This document shows positions 25,220 to 36,860 of a stretch of DNA of 64,000 nt, in pieces. Source of the DNA: Sphagnum compactum (lineage: Eukaryota; Bryophyta; Sphagnopsida; Sphagnales). Below the pieces are notes generated by a model. That model was given only the letters and a program-made list of their open reading frames with translations. It did no database searches and was not told the DNA's origin. Numbering within the stretch: position 1 is the first letter of the stretch; each line of letters starts with the position of its first letter. Position numbers and translations under genes: made by a program. The DNA lies in the NCBI GenBank assembly GCA_965153455.1, contig OZ234494.1:20894001-20958000 (forward strand). Direction: 5' to 3'.

Positions 25220-26131
25220 TCCTATATATTAAAGGAAGACTGAAGGCATATTCGTGAGGCCGACCAAATGAAGCTTCCCTTAAATCCGTGCATTTGGTCG
25301 GCTTCCCCTCAATTCGTCCCGTCATCCATTCAGCCGGACTCATTGGTTCTGGGTTTTAAGCCGGACGGACAGTGGCTACGGAAAAGGCGTGGGTGACCTT
25401 CCATGTGCTGCCACCAGAAGTGGCTTCTGCTGCTCCTCCTCCTCCTCCTCCTCTCCCTCTTACATCCGGCCGGGGTTTTTAAGCCGGACGGACAGTGAAC
25501 CTGCCCGTCCCGTCATCCGTCCCTGTCCTCCCTCTGTCCATAGTAAAGGAAGGATGAAGCTTCCCCTGACTCCGCTCGGTACGGACAGAGCCTCCCTTAA
25601 ATCCGAGCGTCTCGTCAATCCAAGGGTGCACATTTGTTTCTATTTTGCAACTGGGGGTCCAAAGAGGTACTTTATTGGGGGCATGCCCCAAAGTTCCAAA
25701 ACAATTGCAGGTGGGCCAATCAATATGGCTCCATTAAAATAAGTAAAAAAGTTATGAGGGCACCCATGATGTAATTAATATGAATCACACTATGACATTC
25801 CTAAGAACACTCACAGTTTGAAATGCAAAGGACCGGGCGGGGGGGATCGACGGGTTAAAGACCCGGAGTGGGAAATGCGAAGGATCGGGCGAGAAGGATC
25901 GACGAGTTAAAGACCCGGAGTGGAAAATGCGAAGGATCGGGCGAGGAGGATCGACGGGTTAAAGACCCGGAGTGGGAAATGCGAAGGATCGAGGGGGGGG
26001 GGCTCGACGGGTTAAAAAACCGGAGTGGGAAATGCGAAGGACTGGGCGGGGGGGGGGGGGGGGTTCGACGGGGTTGAACCAAACATTGTTGAAATAAGAC
26101 ACCTGTGCATTATGCACGGGGCACACACTAG
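25220..26131 (+). mobile_element. Helitron-like element C, inserted directly beside B
   Basis: It begins after an A with TCCTATATATTAAAGG, a very typical plant Helitron 5' end, and finishes CCTGTGCATTATGCACGGGG, CACACACTAG, then T. The palindrome GTGCATTATGCAC sits 14 bases before the CTAG end. It starts only two bases after element B ends, so C jumped into the AT next to B's terminus. Inside are two copies of AAGCCGGACGGACAGTG (25363 and 25482), a CTC microsatellite and five 52-bp tandem repeats. The 117-codon frame at 25389 is low-complexity and is not called. No Rep/helicase. Confidence 0.75.
25820..26080. repeat. five tandem copies of a 52-bp GC-rich unit inside Helitron C
   Basis: Units start at about 25820, 25872, 25924, 25976 and 26029. 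Each reads GAAATGCGAAGGATCGGGCG, a variable G-rich spacer, then TCGACGGGTTAAAGACCCGG and AGTGG. The G run in the spacer lengthens from copy to copy and reaches about 17 G in the last one. GGGTTAAAGACCC is a small palindrome within each unit. Frames running through it are repeat artefacts. Confidence 0.9.
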
Positions 26132-26730
26132 TATATATATAATAGAATGGCTGTTATACATCAGAACAGGTTCTAGATTTTACGAGAACAGCAATTATCA
26201 GATCAAAGACCCATCCTGATGCCAGTTCTCATACTCATTTCTGATACACAGCGGCCCCGGTCAAAAGTAAAAACCCCAAGAAGAAATTAGTTGCTTCTAC
26301 AAATTATAATAATCCCAACCTCATACTAAATCAGGGTCCCTAAGTTCAACTTTAACATTACCCGGGTTAAATATAGCCACTAAGAGGCCACGTTTTCGGA
26401 GAAGGTGAAGGTACAAGTGCAGGTGCCGGTTCATCCTCGCCGGGTGGGGCCCGGGGGGGGCGGGGGGGGGGGGGGAGTGAAAGAGGGGTAAAAGGCTTAA
26501 AGCAATTCTGACGACAAGGGGGAAAATGGCGGGGCCTGAGTGAACCGGCACCCAACAGTGCACCATGAAGGATGGATAGAAGGTGGTCAGGAAACAGTTA
26601 TCTGTTGGGTTCCAGTTGGTAGTTAGCTCAGTTGCTTCTTTTAGGACCTGCCTACTAATAGCCCTTGCCTATGTATAAACTATAAACCGGGAACCTGCTT
26701 CCCCCCCCTTTCCCTACTCGGTACTCTCTA
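26132..26730. other. intergenic with long G and C runs
   Basis: Follows Helitron C. It contains G-rich runs at about 26450-26475 and C-rich runs at 26700-26708 and beyond, and otherwise nothing recognised. It probably includes the upstream region of the unknown locus that follows. Confidence 0.45.
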
Positions 26731-26734
26731 CCTA

Positions 26735-27992
26735 CCCAAGCGGGATCAGATTCTTCAGACTTATTTCACTTCCAGAACATGGTCTTTCCCCCTTTCCATT
26801 CCCCCCGGCGCTCTCTTCACTCCCCCCACTCCCCCCTCACTCACAGCTACGCTCGGAAGCTTGCTTCATCACTGAATTGACAGCTTCTTGGCTTCCAAGG
26901 ATGGACTCCACATATAAAGAAGAAGATGCCCGTTCAAGAATGCTAACTAGTTCTGTGTGTACGAGGAGTGTGGAGATCATCGGCTTTGTTTCGTAAGTTT
27001 CGCTTATGTACCCTTGCATTTTTTTCAACCGAGTAGTGCTGAATGGAAATTGAGTTTCTCACTGACTGCACCTTTTTTTGGATATTCACTAGTTGTGTTG
27101 ATCCCCTGCTCGTCAGAATTTCAGAAGCGAATGCTGTTATGAGAGTAGCACTTGTACAGCTCTGGTCGTCACTGATTTTGTGCGTGTGAGTAAACGTCGG
27201 ATCAGGACTGTTTGTTGCCCGCAGGATTTATCTAACACAATTGTGCTCAAAGCTTTAGTTGAGAGCCTACGAGAGGGGCTGCAGCGCCAACATCAGCACT
27301 TAACACAAAGAAATTGTGACAGAACCAGATTTTGTTTGATTTCATGTGTGCAGCAAAGTACGTCGCGAAAGCCGCGCAACCAAAATTGAAAAGAGGTTCA
27401 GAGATGGTGAGAGTTTTGATAGATGTGGTGGCGGAGTCACCATTTGGGGGACCGCAGGCAGGTGTAGCAGCAGGTCCCCCTTCTGTTAACGTGATTGCTG
27501 CGCTAAAGTTGCTGGTTCCCAGCGGCGGCATCGTTGTGGTCATTGTCTACAGCCTATATCGCAGCAGGCGGAGCCTGTCAGCATCAGCCACCCTTTCTTC
27601 TATTCCCTCTTCAACATCCTCAGCAGGATCAACCGAGCATGTTACTGCAAGCACCGGTAGGCCCACACCACAACTCAGCTACGCTCATAGAGCTGGATAT
27701 CAACTTGGACAATCTTAGAGCTCTAGTATACAGATTTGTGTAGTACACTTTCTCTAAGTTCATTCTCCTGTTGCTGGCAGCAAACGAAGAGGCGGGAACT
27801 CCTAACACCACAGTTGTTCAAGAGTTTCTGCAAGCTGAGGCATCGATCATCAACACTGAAATCTCTGCCAGCGCCAACAATGAAACAGTTTCGGCAAGCA
27901 CTTCGGTGACAAATGTCTCTGTTGCAGCTGCTATTTGGACTGCAGCAAGTAGCGTGGTGCAAGCAGTGCTTTACTTCATACTTTCGTCTTGA
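26735..27992 (+). other. unknown locus, possibly a protein-coding gene with several exons
   Basis: I do not recognise a product. Signs of a gene: GC content above the surroundings; a short frame from ATG 26901 running into a perfect donor GTAAGT at 26993; acceptors CCCGCAG at 27223 and GTGTGCAG at 27358; and open frames behind them. These read DLSNTIVLKALVESLREGLQ, then KLKRGSEMVRVLIDVVAES with a hydrophobic stretch (LLVPSGGIVVVIVYSLYRSRR-like, possible membrane segment), and last, after GGCAG at 27781, an Ala/Ser/Thr-rich frame ending at 27992. My attempts to join these exons in one phase gave stops, so the exon model is unresolved and a long non-coding RNA is possible. A decayed copy lies at 12.24-14.18 kb, and shared splice-site positions favour an ancestral spliced transcript. 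Confidence 0.4.
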
Positions 27993-27999
27993 ACTCAGG

Positions 28000-30965
28000 A
28001 TCACTCTCTTTATTCACAGCATAGGAATTTCTTGTTAACTGACTCAAAAAAGTTTTGATCCCAAACCATGGGAAAGGTCGAGAAGAAAACAGAATAGCCA
28101 CCATACTTACAAAATAGGGGAAAATTTCTTCATTTCTCTTGAGATATACTTCATGGGGTTGTTCTGAGGAGTCTTAGAAGGAGAGACTTTTGCAACAATG
28201 ACATTAGTCTTTGCTTTCTGGGCTTTGCGATGGGTGCTCCCGTCAGGACTTTTGGTGGGTTTTTCTTTTCTCTTTGCAATGGATTCTTCCATTTGTTCCC
28301 AAAAACAAAGAAAAAAGACATTGGTTTTTGTTGAAGTTTGAGTAATGCCAAAGGTCTATTAATGATGCTTGACATGTGGTTATTTTAGTATACATGTTTC
28401 ATGCGTTTGGTGGGTCTGCTCCAAGAGAAGAGATTTCTCATCCACTTAGTTGTTGTATTCACGAGGCTTCTTTCGATCAATTTCGTTTTGTATTCAAATG
28501 ACTTACCAAAATTTCATCGTGATTTTGTTGAATCTACCATAAAACTCATTGCCATTATGCGATGAGCCATGGCCAACTTGTTTCATCCATTTCATTGCAG
28601 GTTCCTTTCATTTGTGCTAGTTGAGGACAACACTAGTGATAGGAATTTTCTAGCCAATAACTTAATGGAGAGAGAATAGGGCCACCCAAAATTGTGTGAT
28701 TTGATAACTGTGGTACCATGGCATTTTCAACATTTCAGTGGCAAATAATCATTTCATTTTGAAGATTTCATGTTAGAAAGTAAAATATTTCAGATATTGA
28801 AAAATAAAGAACTTTACTCCACAAATATTTTTTCTTGAAACTAATATTCTTTTGAAAATAATATAATTAGTTTCAAAGCTGCCAAGGTGTTGCAGTAGGC
28901 TAGTGATTAGTTCCAAAACAAGTGCACCACTATTTGCCTAAAATAGCAGGATTAGCCACTTATGGGCTGGTCCCTAAATGTGAAGACTTATTTTGTTTGT
29001 TGAAATGGTGCCTACATTTATTGGCATCATATTCTCACCACTATATATGTGTTTGAAATTTGTAGCATGAATAAGGAGTAGAAACTAGTGTTATTCAGTT
29101 CTTGATTTTAAAGGAACCCTAGACCCAAGATCCTCAAGTGCTACTTGAGAACAGTTTTTTGGATTCATAGAACCCATGGTTCAGAAGACTTTCCCCAACA
29201 CTTTGGAGCATCCCTCGGTTTAGGACTAAGTTCAACCCTAACCCTAACTCAAACTAATAACTAGTCTATTTAGGTATCTATGGTTGTGAGATTTCAGTGT
29301 AAGAGAAAACCATAGATATCTAGTCTAAATCCTAACAGCCAATCAGACAAGGTGCTAACCCAACTTCCACTTCCATTTGGGACAGGGGAGGAAGGGGGGC
29401 TCATATTTTGGTTTGTTTTTTTCAAGACATTTTGGAAGCAGTGAACCTGCTGGTTCACCGATGGTTAAATTATATATCAATGATTGTCTTGTTGGTCGAA
29501 ATTCACACAACTCCTTTGTGCTTGCATCGATTTTTAAGAAAAAAGAAGTCATGTTCGGGTCAATGCATGCTGCACATTTAAATTTATGTGAAATAAAAGT
29601 CTGTATGGTCACGCATGGTTGGTTATTTTCTGTCTATGTAGACAATGGGAAGTTTGAATGCAATTGTATTTTTTTAACATGTTGAATGTGTGTGGGGGCA
29701 TCACTCTTTACATAGATATTATACATGTTTATGGTGTGACCTAAATGGAAGTGAATTGGATAATATTTTAGTGTGAACATAATAAGTTTTCGGGTTTTAA
29801 TTTTTGTTTTTAGTGGTTGTCAATTTTTTATGTGTTAATGGAAAAAATTATTTTGTCATTATTTGTTTTTCTAAGATAGCTACAACAATAACAGCTTCAG
29901 AAAAGCTTGTGAGGATGGGTAGGAAAATTTGTTTGTTTGTGTATTATGTAAAGATTATTAGCACAAAGCTATGGATGGCTGAGGAAGGTGTGGCATTGAA
30001 AGAAGGCTTGGAGCTTTGGACGGTGGAAGGTAGGATAAGAAGGGGAATTCCGAAGAATGAAGGTAAGTTTTTCATCTTGCAGAATCAATCTTAGGAGATA
30101 GTGGGTTTTTCTTGTCTGGATTGGTAGTTGTTGTATTTGGTTTTTGTTATGCCCATAACTACATTTTGGCAAGCAATGTATTCTTTGTAGGAATATTTTC
30201 TATAAAGGGCTGATGCTAAAGATTGATGACAAAAAGGGAGGAAGTTCGAGCTCTAGTTAAAGGGGCATGTAGAGGATCAATATGCATTTGCATTAAGTGC
30301 TATAAATACTTGTTGAATTTCTCTTTAATCCATTTCATAGGTTGGGTATTTGAGTGAACACCAAAAGCCTTATTTGGGGTGTCTTTGGGTTGGGTAGAAT
30401 GAGAAAAATGAAAATAGGATTGGGAAGTTAATAAAAACATATATGTAATCCAAATCTACATTAAAATTTGTCATTCTTTAGTGGTTTTAGTGAACTTGGT
30501 GTATATCACTAGTACTTGGGTTCAGACATTGAGGTCAAGAGTTTCTGTGAATAGGGTTTTTCAATTAAGGAGTCCAATGTTTCTTTGCATTGTTGCATTT
30601 GTTTGAGATGGGTTAACAATTCACATGGACTGACCGAACATTAAAGGTTTCGACCTCAAGCTATACCTCAGTAGATTTAAATTTTTGAACATCTATGTAT
30701 GGTTTTGCTTATGGTCCAAACAATTGTTATTATTTCAAGTTAGGAAGCAAACACCATGTGTGTACTAGTTGACGATGGATACATAGAACATTGAATTTTG
30801 TTACAACAAGCTAGTCTGCAATAATAAAGGAATTTTGGCAACACTGGTTTGTAGCTTCAGTGATGTAATTTGCTGAAATTAATGGTGTTTGGATTTGCAA
30901 GAGTGGTTTTCTACCATGAGCTATCTCTGCACAAGAATGTTTTCTTTCTACACCCTTGTTTTTGG
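28000..30965. other. gene desert, part 1
   Basis: No gene recognised. A telomere-like AACCCTAACCCTAACTC occurs near 29233. Frames at 29377-29685 and 29804-30094 have no similarity I know and are not supported by splice sites. Confidence 0.4.
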
Positions 30966-30971
30966 TTACAA

Positions 30972-30984
30972 TGGTATCAAACCA
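30972..30984 (+). other. possible degenerate LTR-retrotransposon primer-binding site
   Basis: TGGTATCAAACCA preceded by GGTTACAA resembles the initiator-Met tRNA primer site TGGTATCAGAGCC used by many plant Copia and Gypsy elements, with an upstream CA that could be an LTR end. No flanking LTR pair or polyprotein was found, so this is at best a relic. Confidence 0.2.
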
Positions 30985-33900
30985 ATACTAAGTAGTTAGG
31001 ATTCATAAAGGTTATGTAGCAAGAGTTTTGGGTTCAATTTGCAATTAATTCATCACAAAACATCATGTTGGCAATTGGGGTCAGAACTTAAAAATGGGTT
31101 TGGCAATCACATTGTATCTCTACAATAGTAAGAAAATAACAACTTCTAAAATGGAAACAATGTTTTATAAGGTGAATATCATTAAATCAAAGTGAACTAG
31201 CAAACCAAATGTTTCATTTTAATGAATAATCATCACCTAAAATGTTATGTAACAATGTTGTTCAATGAAATGATAATTTTGTGCATAATATGTTTAAATG
31301 GGAGGGTAGATCTATCCAATGACCAAATCAAAGTAATGGTCACCTTGTGCTTGTGAGTTGAATTGCCTATTCAATCACATTAGTTTGCAAAATAAAGGTC
31401 TCTCTTCTCTTTTTTATTTTATACTAGTGTAGCTTATGAGGTTGGCCTCGGTGTGAACACATTGAGGGCTCAACTGATTTTCCCTTTCAAACCCAATTTT
31501 TGCAATTTGTTGAATTTTCAATGACAAAATCCATTCAGAAATCCATATCTTCGTCACCTTACTTCCAAACATTGTAAAATAAAGTCTATTAAATCTAACT
31601 TGCCAAAGGCTTTCCAATGACACCAAGAACCCCACCAAATTCCAATAGAGTTTTAATTGTTTTATTTAGGATTCATTGAAAAAATGGTTCAATAATCAAT
31701 AGGTTCCACGCCGTAGCTCCAAACAGTCTCAAACCAAGTCAGTGCACCCCTACTCATCGAGAGCTTTCTAAAGATACCAAGAACATGACATGAAACACTA
31801 TGGTTTGGGGAGATCACAATGTACCAAAACAAAACAAACTACCTTGCTTGATAAATAAATATGACATCATATTAGTTACAAAATGATAATTTTGCACATG
31901 TGTAAAGCACTCAGAAGAATTTCCTAGTGTATTTAGAAAGCACCTTGTATCCATGAATAACCTTCTTAGAAAAGAGGGGGGTTCTTACACCTACAACTAA
32001 AGAGTGGGAAGGATCTTACACCCATTAGTTTTTACACTATTCCTCATAACTTGAATATTTCATTAAAGATGTTAAATCCCTCCCAATCATAAGGAACAAG
32101 CATAAGGACCCTCCCCCTCGCTTATGCCTTGTGATTTAAAAATGTTTAAGTTCATGATAAAGTTTGCTTTGTGTTTTATGATGGGTAAAGCTTATTGGTG
32201 AAACATTCCAAAAATGTGGGCCAAATTCTCTTACCACCACATCTTAGGACCCTTACTGTGGGAATGCCCTACCAAGGGCCCTACCCTACAAATCAAGTTT
32301 TTTTCTTAGTAGCATGACACATTTGTAATAACTTCCCATCTAGTCATACATCTATTGCCTTAACAATGGTTTGTAAAGGTTTACATGGTGTGGAATCTCT
32401 AGCTATTAACAATCCTAATTTAAAGAAGTCTTTTTACAACAAAGTTCCATCTTTCAAGAAGCTTCAAAAACACACCTAGTCCTATTTTGATAGCAAATTT
32501 ATCTAGATAGTTGCAAGTATCTAGACTTGATGATTAATGATTTATTGTCCCAATTACATACTTATCATCCTATTATTCAAGATATTTGATTTACATCAAT
32601 TTGTAACCAGCACCTCATGGCTTGTGAAAATGTTCTAGATTTGTGGAATGTATTGTAATAGTTAATTAAAAATAAATAAATTGAAGCTTCATTTTGGAAA
32701 TGTGAGAAAGAGATAATAATGTCTTTAGGGTTGCATATAAGATAATAGGAGCCAACCTTGTAATTTTGGGTGACTATTTTTAATTATTAAAAAAAGCAAT
32801 GGGAATGCTTATCAAAATGATGCAATAAACCATGATTGATTACAAAAGGTGATGAACTAAATATTCATGATCAAAACATTCATTTTCTGTCGTAATATAT
32901 TATTATGTAAAGGTGTGGATAATCGTTGTACATAATTATGTCATTTTGAAAGAATTTCAAATCCTTAAAAAAATGAAAAAGCGACTTGACATTGGTTCCA
33001 TTTGTTGTGGTCCTTATAAATACAATTACACCCTTAAGACAAACAAAAACAAGCAATAGTAAAAATGAAAATATTGTGGAATCTAAAGTTTTTGTTATTT
33101 ATAATAATTAATGTATTATTTTTCAGTTCTTTGACAAACTTTTAAATTTCCATTGGTGATGGTGACATCAAAGGGGATCTAATTACAATAATATCCATGT
33201 GGTTATATATCGAAGTTGCCTATTTAACTTGTTCACCTCAACAAGGATGTCACACAAAAAAACTTCCAATTGCAAAAAAAATTATTTTCCCATGTCAATC
33301 AATGGATTGTTCTTGACACAACTCCAATAATGTAGGCATAGGATATTCCAAACATTCCAAAACTCCTCATGTACACAACTAATGTACATTGTGAGATTGA
33401 AAAAAAACAACAAGTATTTCTTCAAAAACTTCCAAAGTTTTGAATCTTTTTGTGCTTAATAAATGACCTCCCCACCCATTCATGATCATATGCATGAGTG
33501 GCAACCATATCCACAAATCCAAGCTCTAGAAAAGCCTTTTTTGAATTCCCCACAACGAAAACCTCCCTATTTGTTATACAATGAACTCCAAAAATGTGGG
33601 ACAGTACATCTCATTCATGTAACCAATGGGTTACATTACATCCACCATCAGGGCCATAGTTGGTAACTATGACTTCTTTTAGTATATGTTTTGAATCAAG
33701 CTACATATAGATTCACTTATACATACATAACATTTTTGTATCCCTATCACAAGGTATAAATTTCATATATTTTGAAAAAGTAAGCCTTTACTTGTTATAA
33801 ATATGTGCTTAGATAGTTGCAAGTTAGGATGGATCACTTTTTTTTTGTTGTAATGCATTTTATTGGATAGTGATTCAAATGTGAACATATTGCGAAATTA

Positions 33901-35940
33901 TACAATGGGATTAAGATTTTCAACCTGAATAAGAATTCATACATAGTTAAATTAAATTCATTGAAGCATAAAGTTTATTTAGAGGTTGAACAAATGAAGT
34001 ACATGTGGTATGTACCTCTTATGGTTGACCCATTGAATGAACCATGTCAAAGTGCCCACATACAATGATATTTAGCTCCAAACAACCATTTGAAACTACA
34101 TGTTCCTTATTGAAATTTGATGTTAAAATCCATCAAAAATTTGGTACACATAAAAGTTCTAGATGTAAGGGTATTGAAACATACGAACTTTAACACCATG
34201 TGTTATGTTATGATAAAAAAAATTGGCCACCATGTAGCGTGTAATTGTATGTATCATGTGTATGATGGCTTGAGCTATAAAAAAATTAATTCAATTACTA
34301 CTTTAACTTGTAACTCATTGGCATTGAATACCAAATTTATGTTGGATAATGTTAGGATTTGTTATTTCACCCAATTAAGGTACCTAAACCTTTGGGGTGG
34401 ACCTAAAGAACACCCATGCAAACCACCTTCATAAGCCATCAAATCTTTACACCAAGTCTTGGGTAACCTTATCATGTGATATGTTGAATGTTGCTCTTCC
34501 TTGGAAGAATAAATGATTGGTTGGGAATATGGTGCAAAAATAGATTGTGACCTCTATGCCCAATTGTTAACAACCATTACCTTGACCATCTAGCAACCAT
34601 ATAAATGTAGTCATCCTTTACTATTAACCTCATTGTTGAATAACATTTTTGATTGAGCAACAATACAAGAATGTTCAACCGTTTTCTTGGTTGTGTGCAT
34701 AAAGAAAATTGGTGTCTTGTACTTATACCCCAAGGTTGTTATGACTTCCCCTAAAAAATCAACCATCATGGGTAAAAAAAATTCAAATCAAAATGTACCT
34801 AGTCAATGTTGAAAGAAGTGCGTAATAATTTATTCATCATTATAAATCATGACTTAAGAATCTTTTAAAAAAGAAATCCACATAAGTTTGTTACAATTGC
34901 TAAGTTGCCGATAAGATATATTTTTTAAAAATTATATCTTTGCAAAAAGGAAGGAATCAATTCACCATCTAAGTCTTATTAAGATCAATTGATTAGTATA
35001 GGTCCTACCTAAGTTGCCACAACCCACCATATATTAACTAAATTCTATGGGTCATAATTGGTTTGCCATAGCCCACCACTACTACATAATGTGTGTTAGT
35101 ATAATGAATGTATTAGCCCTTCATTTTTAATTGTTGGCTTTCATTTGTAAGGTTCATTTTTTAGTTGGCATTTGTTTGTGAAGAGCCCCACATTTTTGGC
35201 CTTTCACATAGGACCTTTTTGCAAGGTGATGGGCATTGCAACCTTTAAAAAAAACACCATTACCAACTCAAGAATCTTCATTTAGTCTATTTGTAAGCAC
35301 CATAAGCACACATATATTTGTTACTACTGAAACGTAATGAAGGAATTGATGTGTTCATAATTGAAGCACATATTTTTGTCCTTTTATAAATAGTTGTACA
35401 TGGAACTTTTTTTTGGGTAAGATGCCAACACATAAACCCTCCCAAATCTTTGTAAATTTGAAAAGAAAACAAACACATGACACATCAAATTAAGAACTTG
35501 TGGACAAGGCTTGCAAAGAAAGCCAATTGAAATGAAAAAACATTTTTTGTAATCCCAATAGATGGATAACTTGGGAAGTCAAACTAAAACAAACAAAAAT
35601 GCTCCATGGTAATAAGAGCTACTAATAGATTAGCAAAACAATCATGGGGACAAGCTTCCATGTAAAACTCTCATGCAAATTATTTTTTGTCTATTTGAAA
35701 TTGTTGCATGAATTGTTGGGCAACGAGGGTTTATTTATGTGGGGCATTGCTTTAGGTTCTCATTCGTTATGTGATTGTTATTGATGAATAAACATTCATT
35801 TTTTAAATGTGCATTTTTTTTATGCATAATGAAAAATCGTTATGCCATATACCACAATATTGAATATATGCCTGGTTCATGGTTTGTTTTCTTTTTGCAA
35901 GTTACAAAGTTGTTTTATACATTTAGCTATTAAGGAAGGT
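30985..35940. other. gene desert, part 2, with dispersed repeat copies
   Basis: No gene recognised. At 31690-31790 a stretch (GCACCCCTACTCATCGAGAG, CTTTCTAAAGATACCAAGAAC) is the reverse complement of a motif in the 36-kb array. At 32185-32300 there is a copy of the repeat also seen at 23.65 and 24.31 kb (GGTGAAACATTCCAAAAATG). Frames at 33463-33666 and 34117-34434 match nothing I know and may be decayed element coding. Confidence 0.4.
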
Positions 35941-36860
35941 AGTTTGTTTTTTGGGTTTGTTTGTCACATTGAAATCTCATGAATTATGGTGACCCCATTA
36001 ATACGCTATTGGTATTGTTGGAAAGGCCTCAATGAGTATGGGTGCATTGAAGTGATTTTGTAAACATTTGCATTGTTCATTTAAATTGGGGGGAAATGTG
36101 TAGCAAATTTTTGTTTTCAATGTTTTTACTTAGAACATTAGCTTAGTATAAAATCTTAAGCATCATTACATTGTCTTTCAAGCTTCACACCTCACACCTT
36201 AGGATTATTTTCAACACAACACTTAGGTGCAAAAGCCAATGAATATTGAACAATTTTATCCAAAAAAATCAACAAGTTTAAAAATAAAATTTTAAAGGAA
36301 CTTTAGGTGTACTCTTTCTATTGTTGGAAAATTTTAAACAAGTAGAATTTCATAAATTTTAGTATTCAGGTGTGGGAGTATTGAATTTGGAGTAGTTTTG
36401 TCATTGGAAATTCAACTAAATTACAAAATCTAATTTTGGAAGGAGAAATTTGGATTTCAAATCTACATTTGGGCCAATGGTACATGCCACACAAAAAAAA
36501 TGAAAGCAAGTTGTAGTCTTGGTATTGTTGGAAATATATCGATGAATAAGGGTGCATTGAAATGGTTTTATAATGTTTAGACGTACAATGCAAGATTTAT
36601 TGAATATTGACAAAATTTTCATTAGAAACTCAATAAAATAGAACAAAATGTTTTAGGGAGATTGGGGCACACTTTTGGTATTGATGAAAAGTTTTCAATG
36701 ATTACAATTTTATGGAAAGATTTCATAATTTTTAGAGCTAAAGTGGGAGAGATATTGAATTTGGAGTAATATTTGTCATTGGAAACTTGATAAAAATACA
36801 AAATTCACATTCAATCAATTGGCAACAAGTTCACACTTGGCCGATGGCATAGGCCAAGTT
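35940..36860. repeat. degenerate array of about four related units
   Basis: The motif TTGGTATTGTTGGAAA or close variants occurs near 36008, 36310, 36518 and 36674. Two of these are followed by AT(A/G)AGTATGGGTGCATTGA-like sequence and others by AGTATTGAATTTGGAGTA. Spacing is irregular (about 300, 210 and 160 bp). Related words (ATCATTGGAAAGTTCT) occur in the fold-back arms at 20.15 and 20.38 kb and inverted at 31.7 kb, so this is a dispersed family. Confidence 0.45.

Noticed and set aside
29230-29250. Telomere or interstitial telomere array
   Set aside because: Only two or three units here, and likewise near 19860, 43590 and 50912; too short to call more than a motif.
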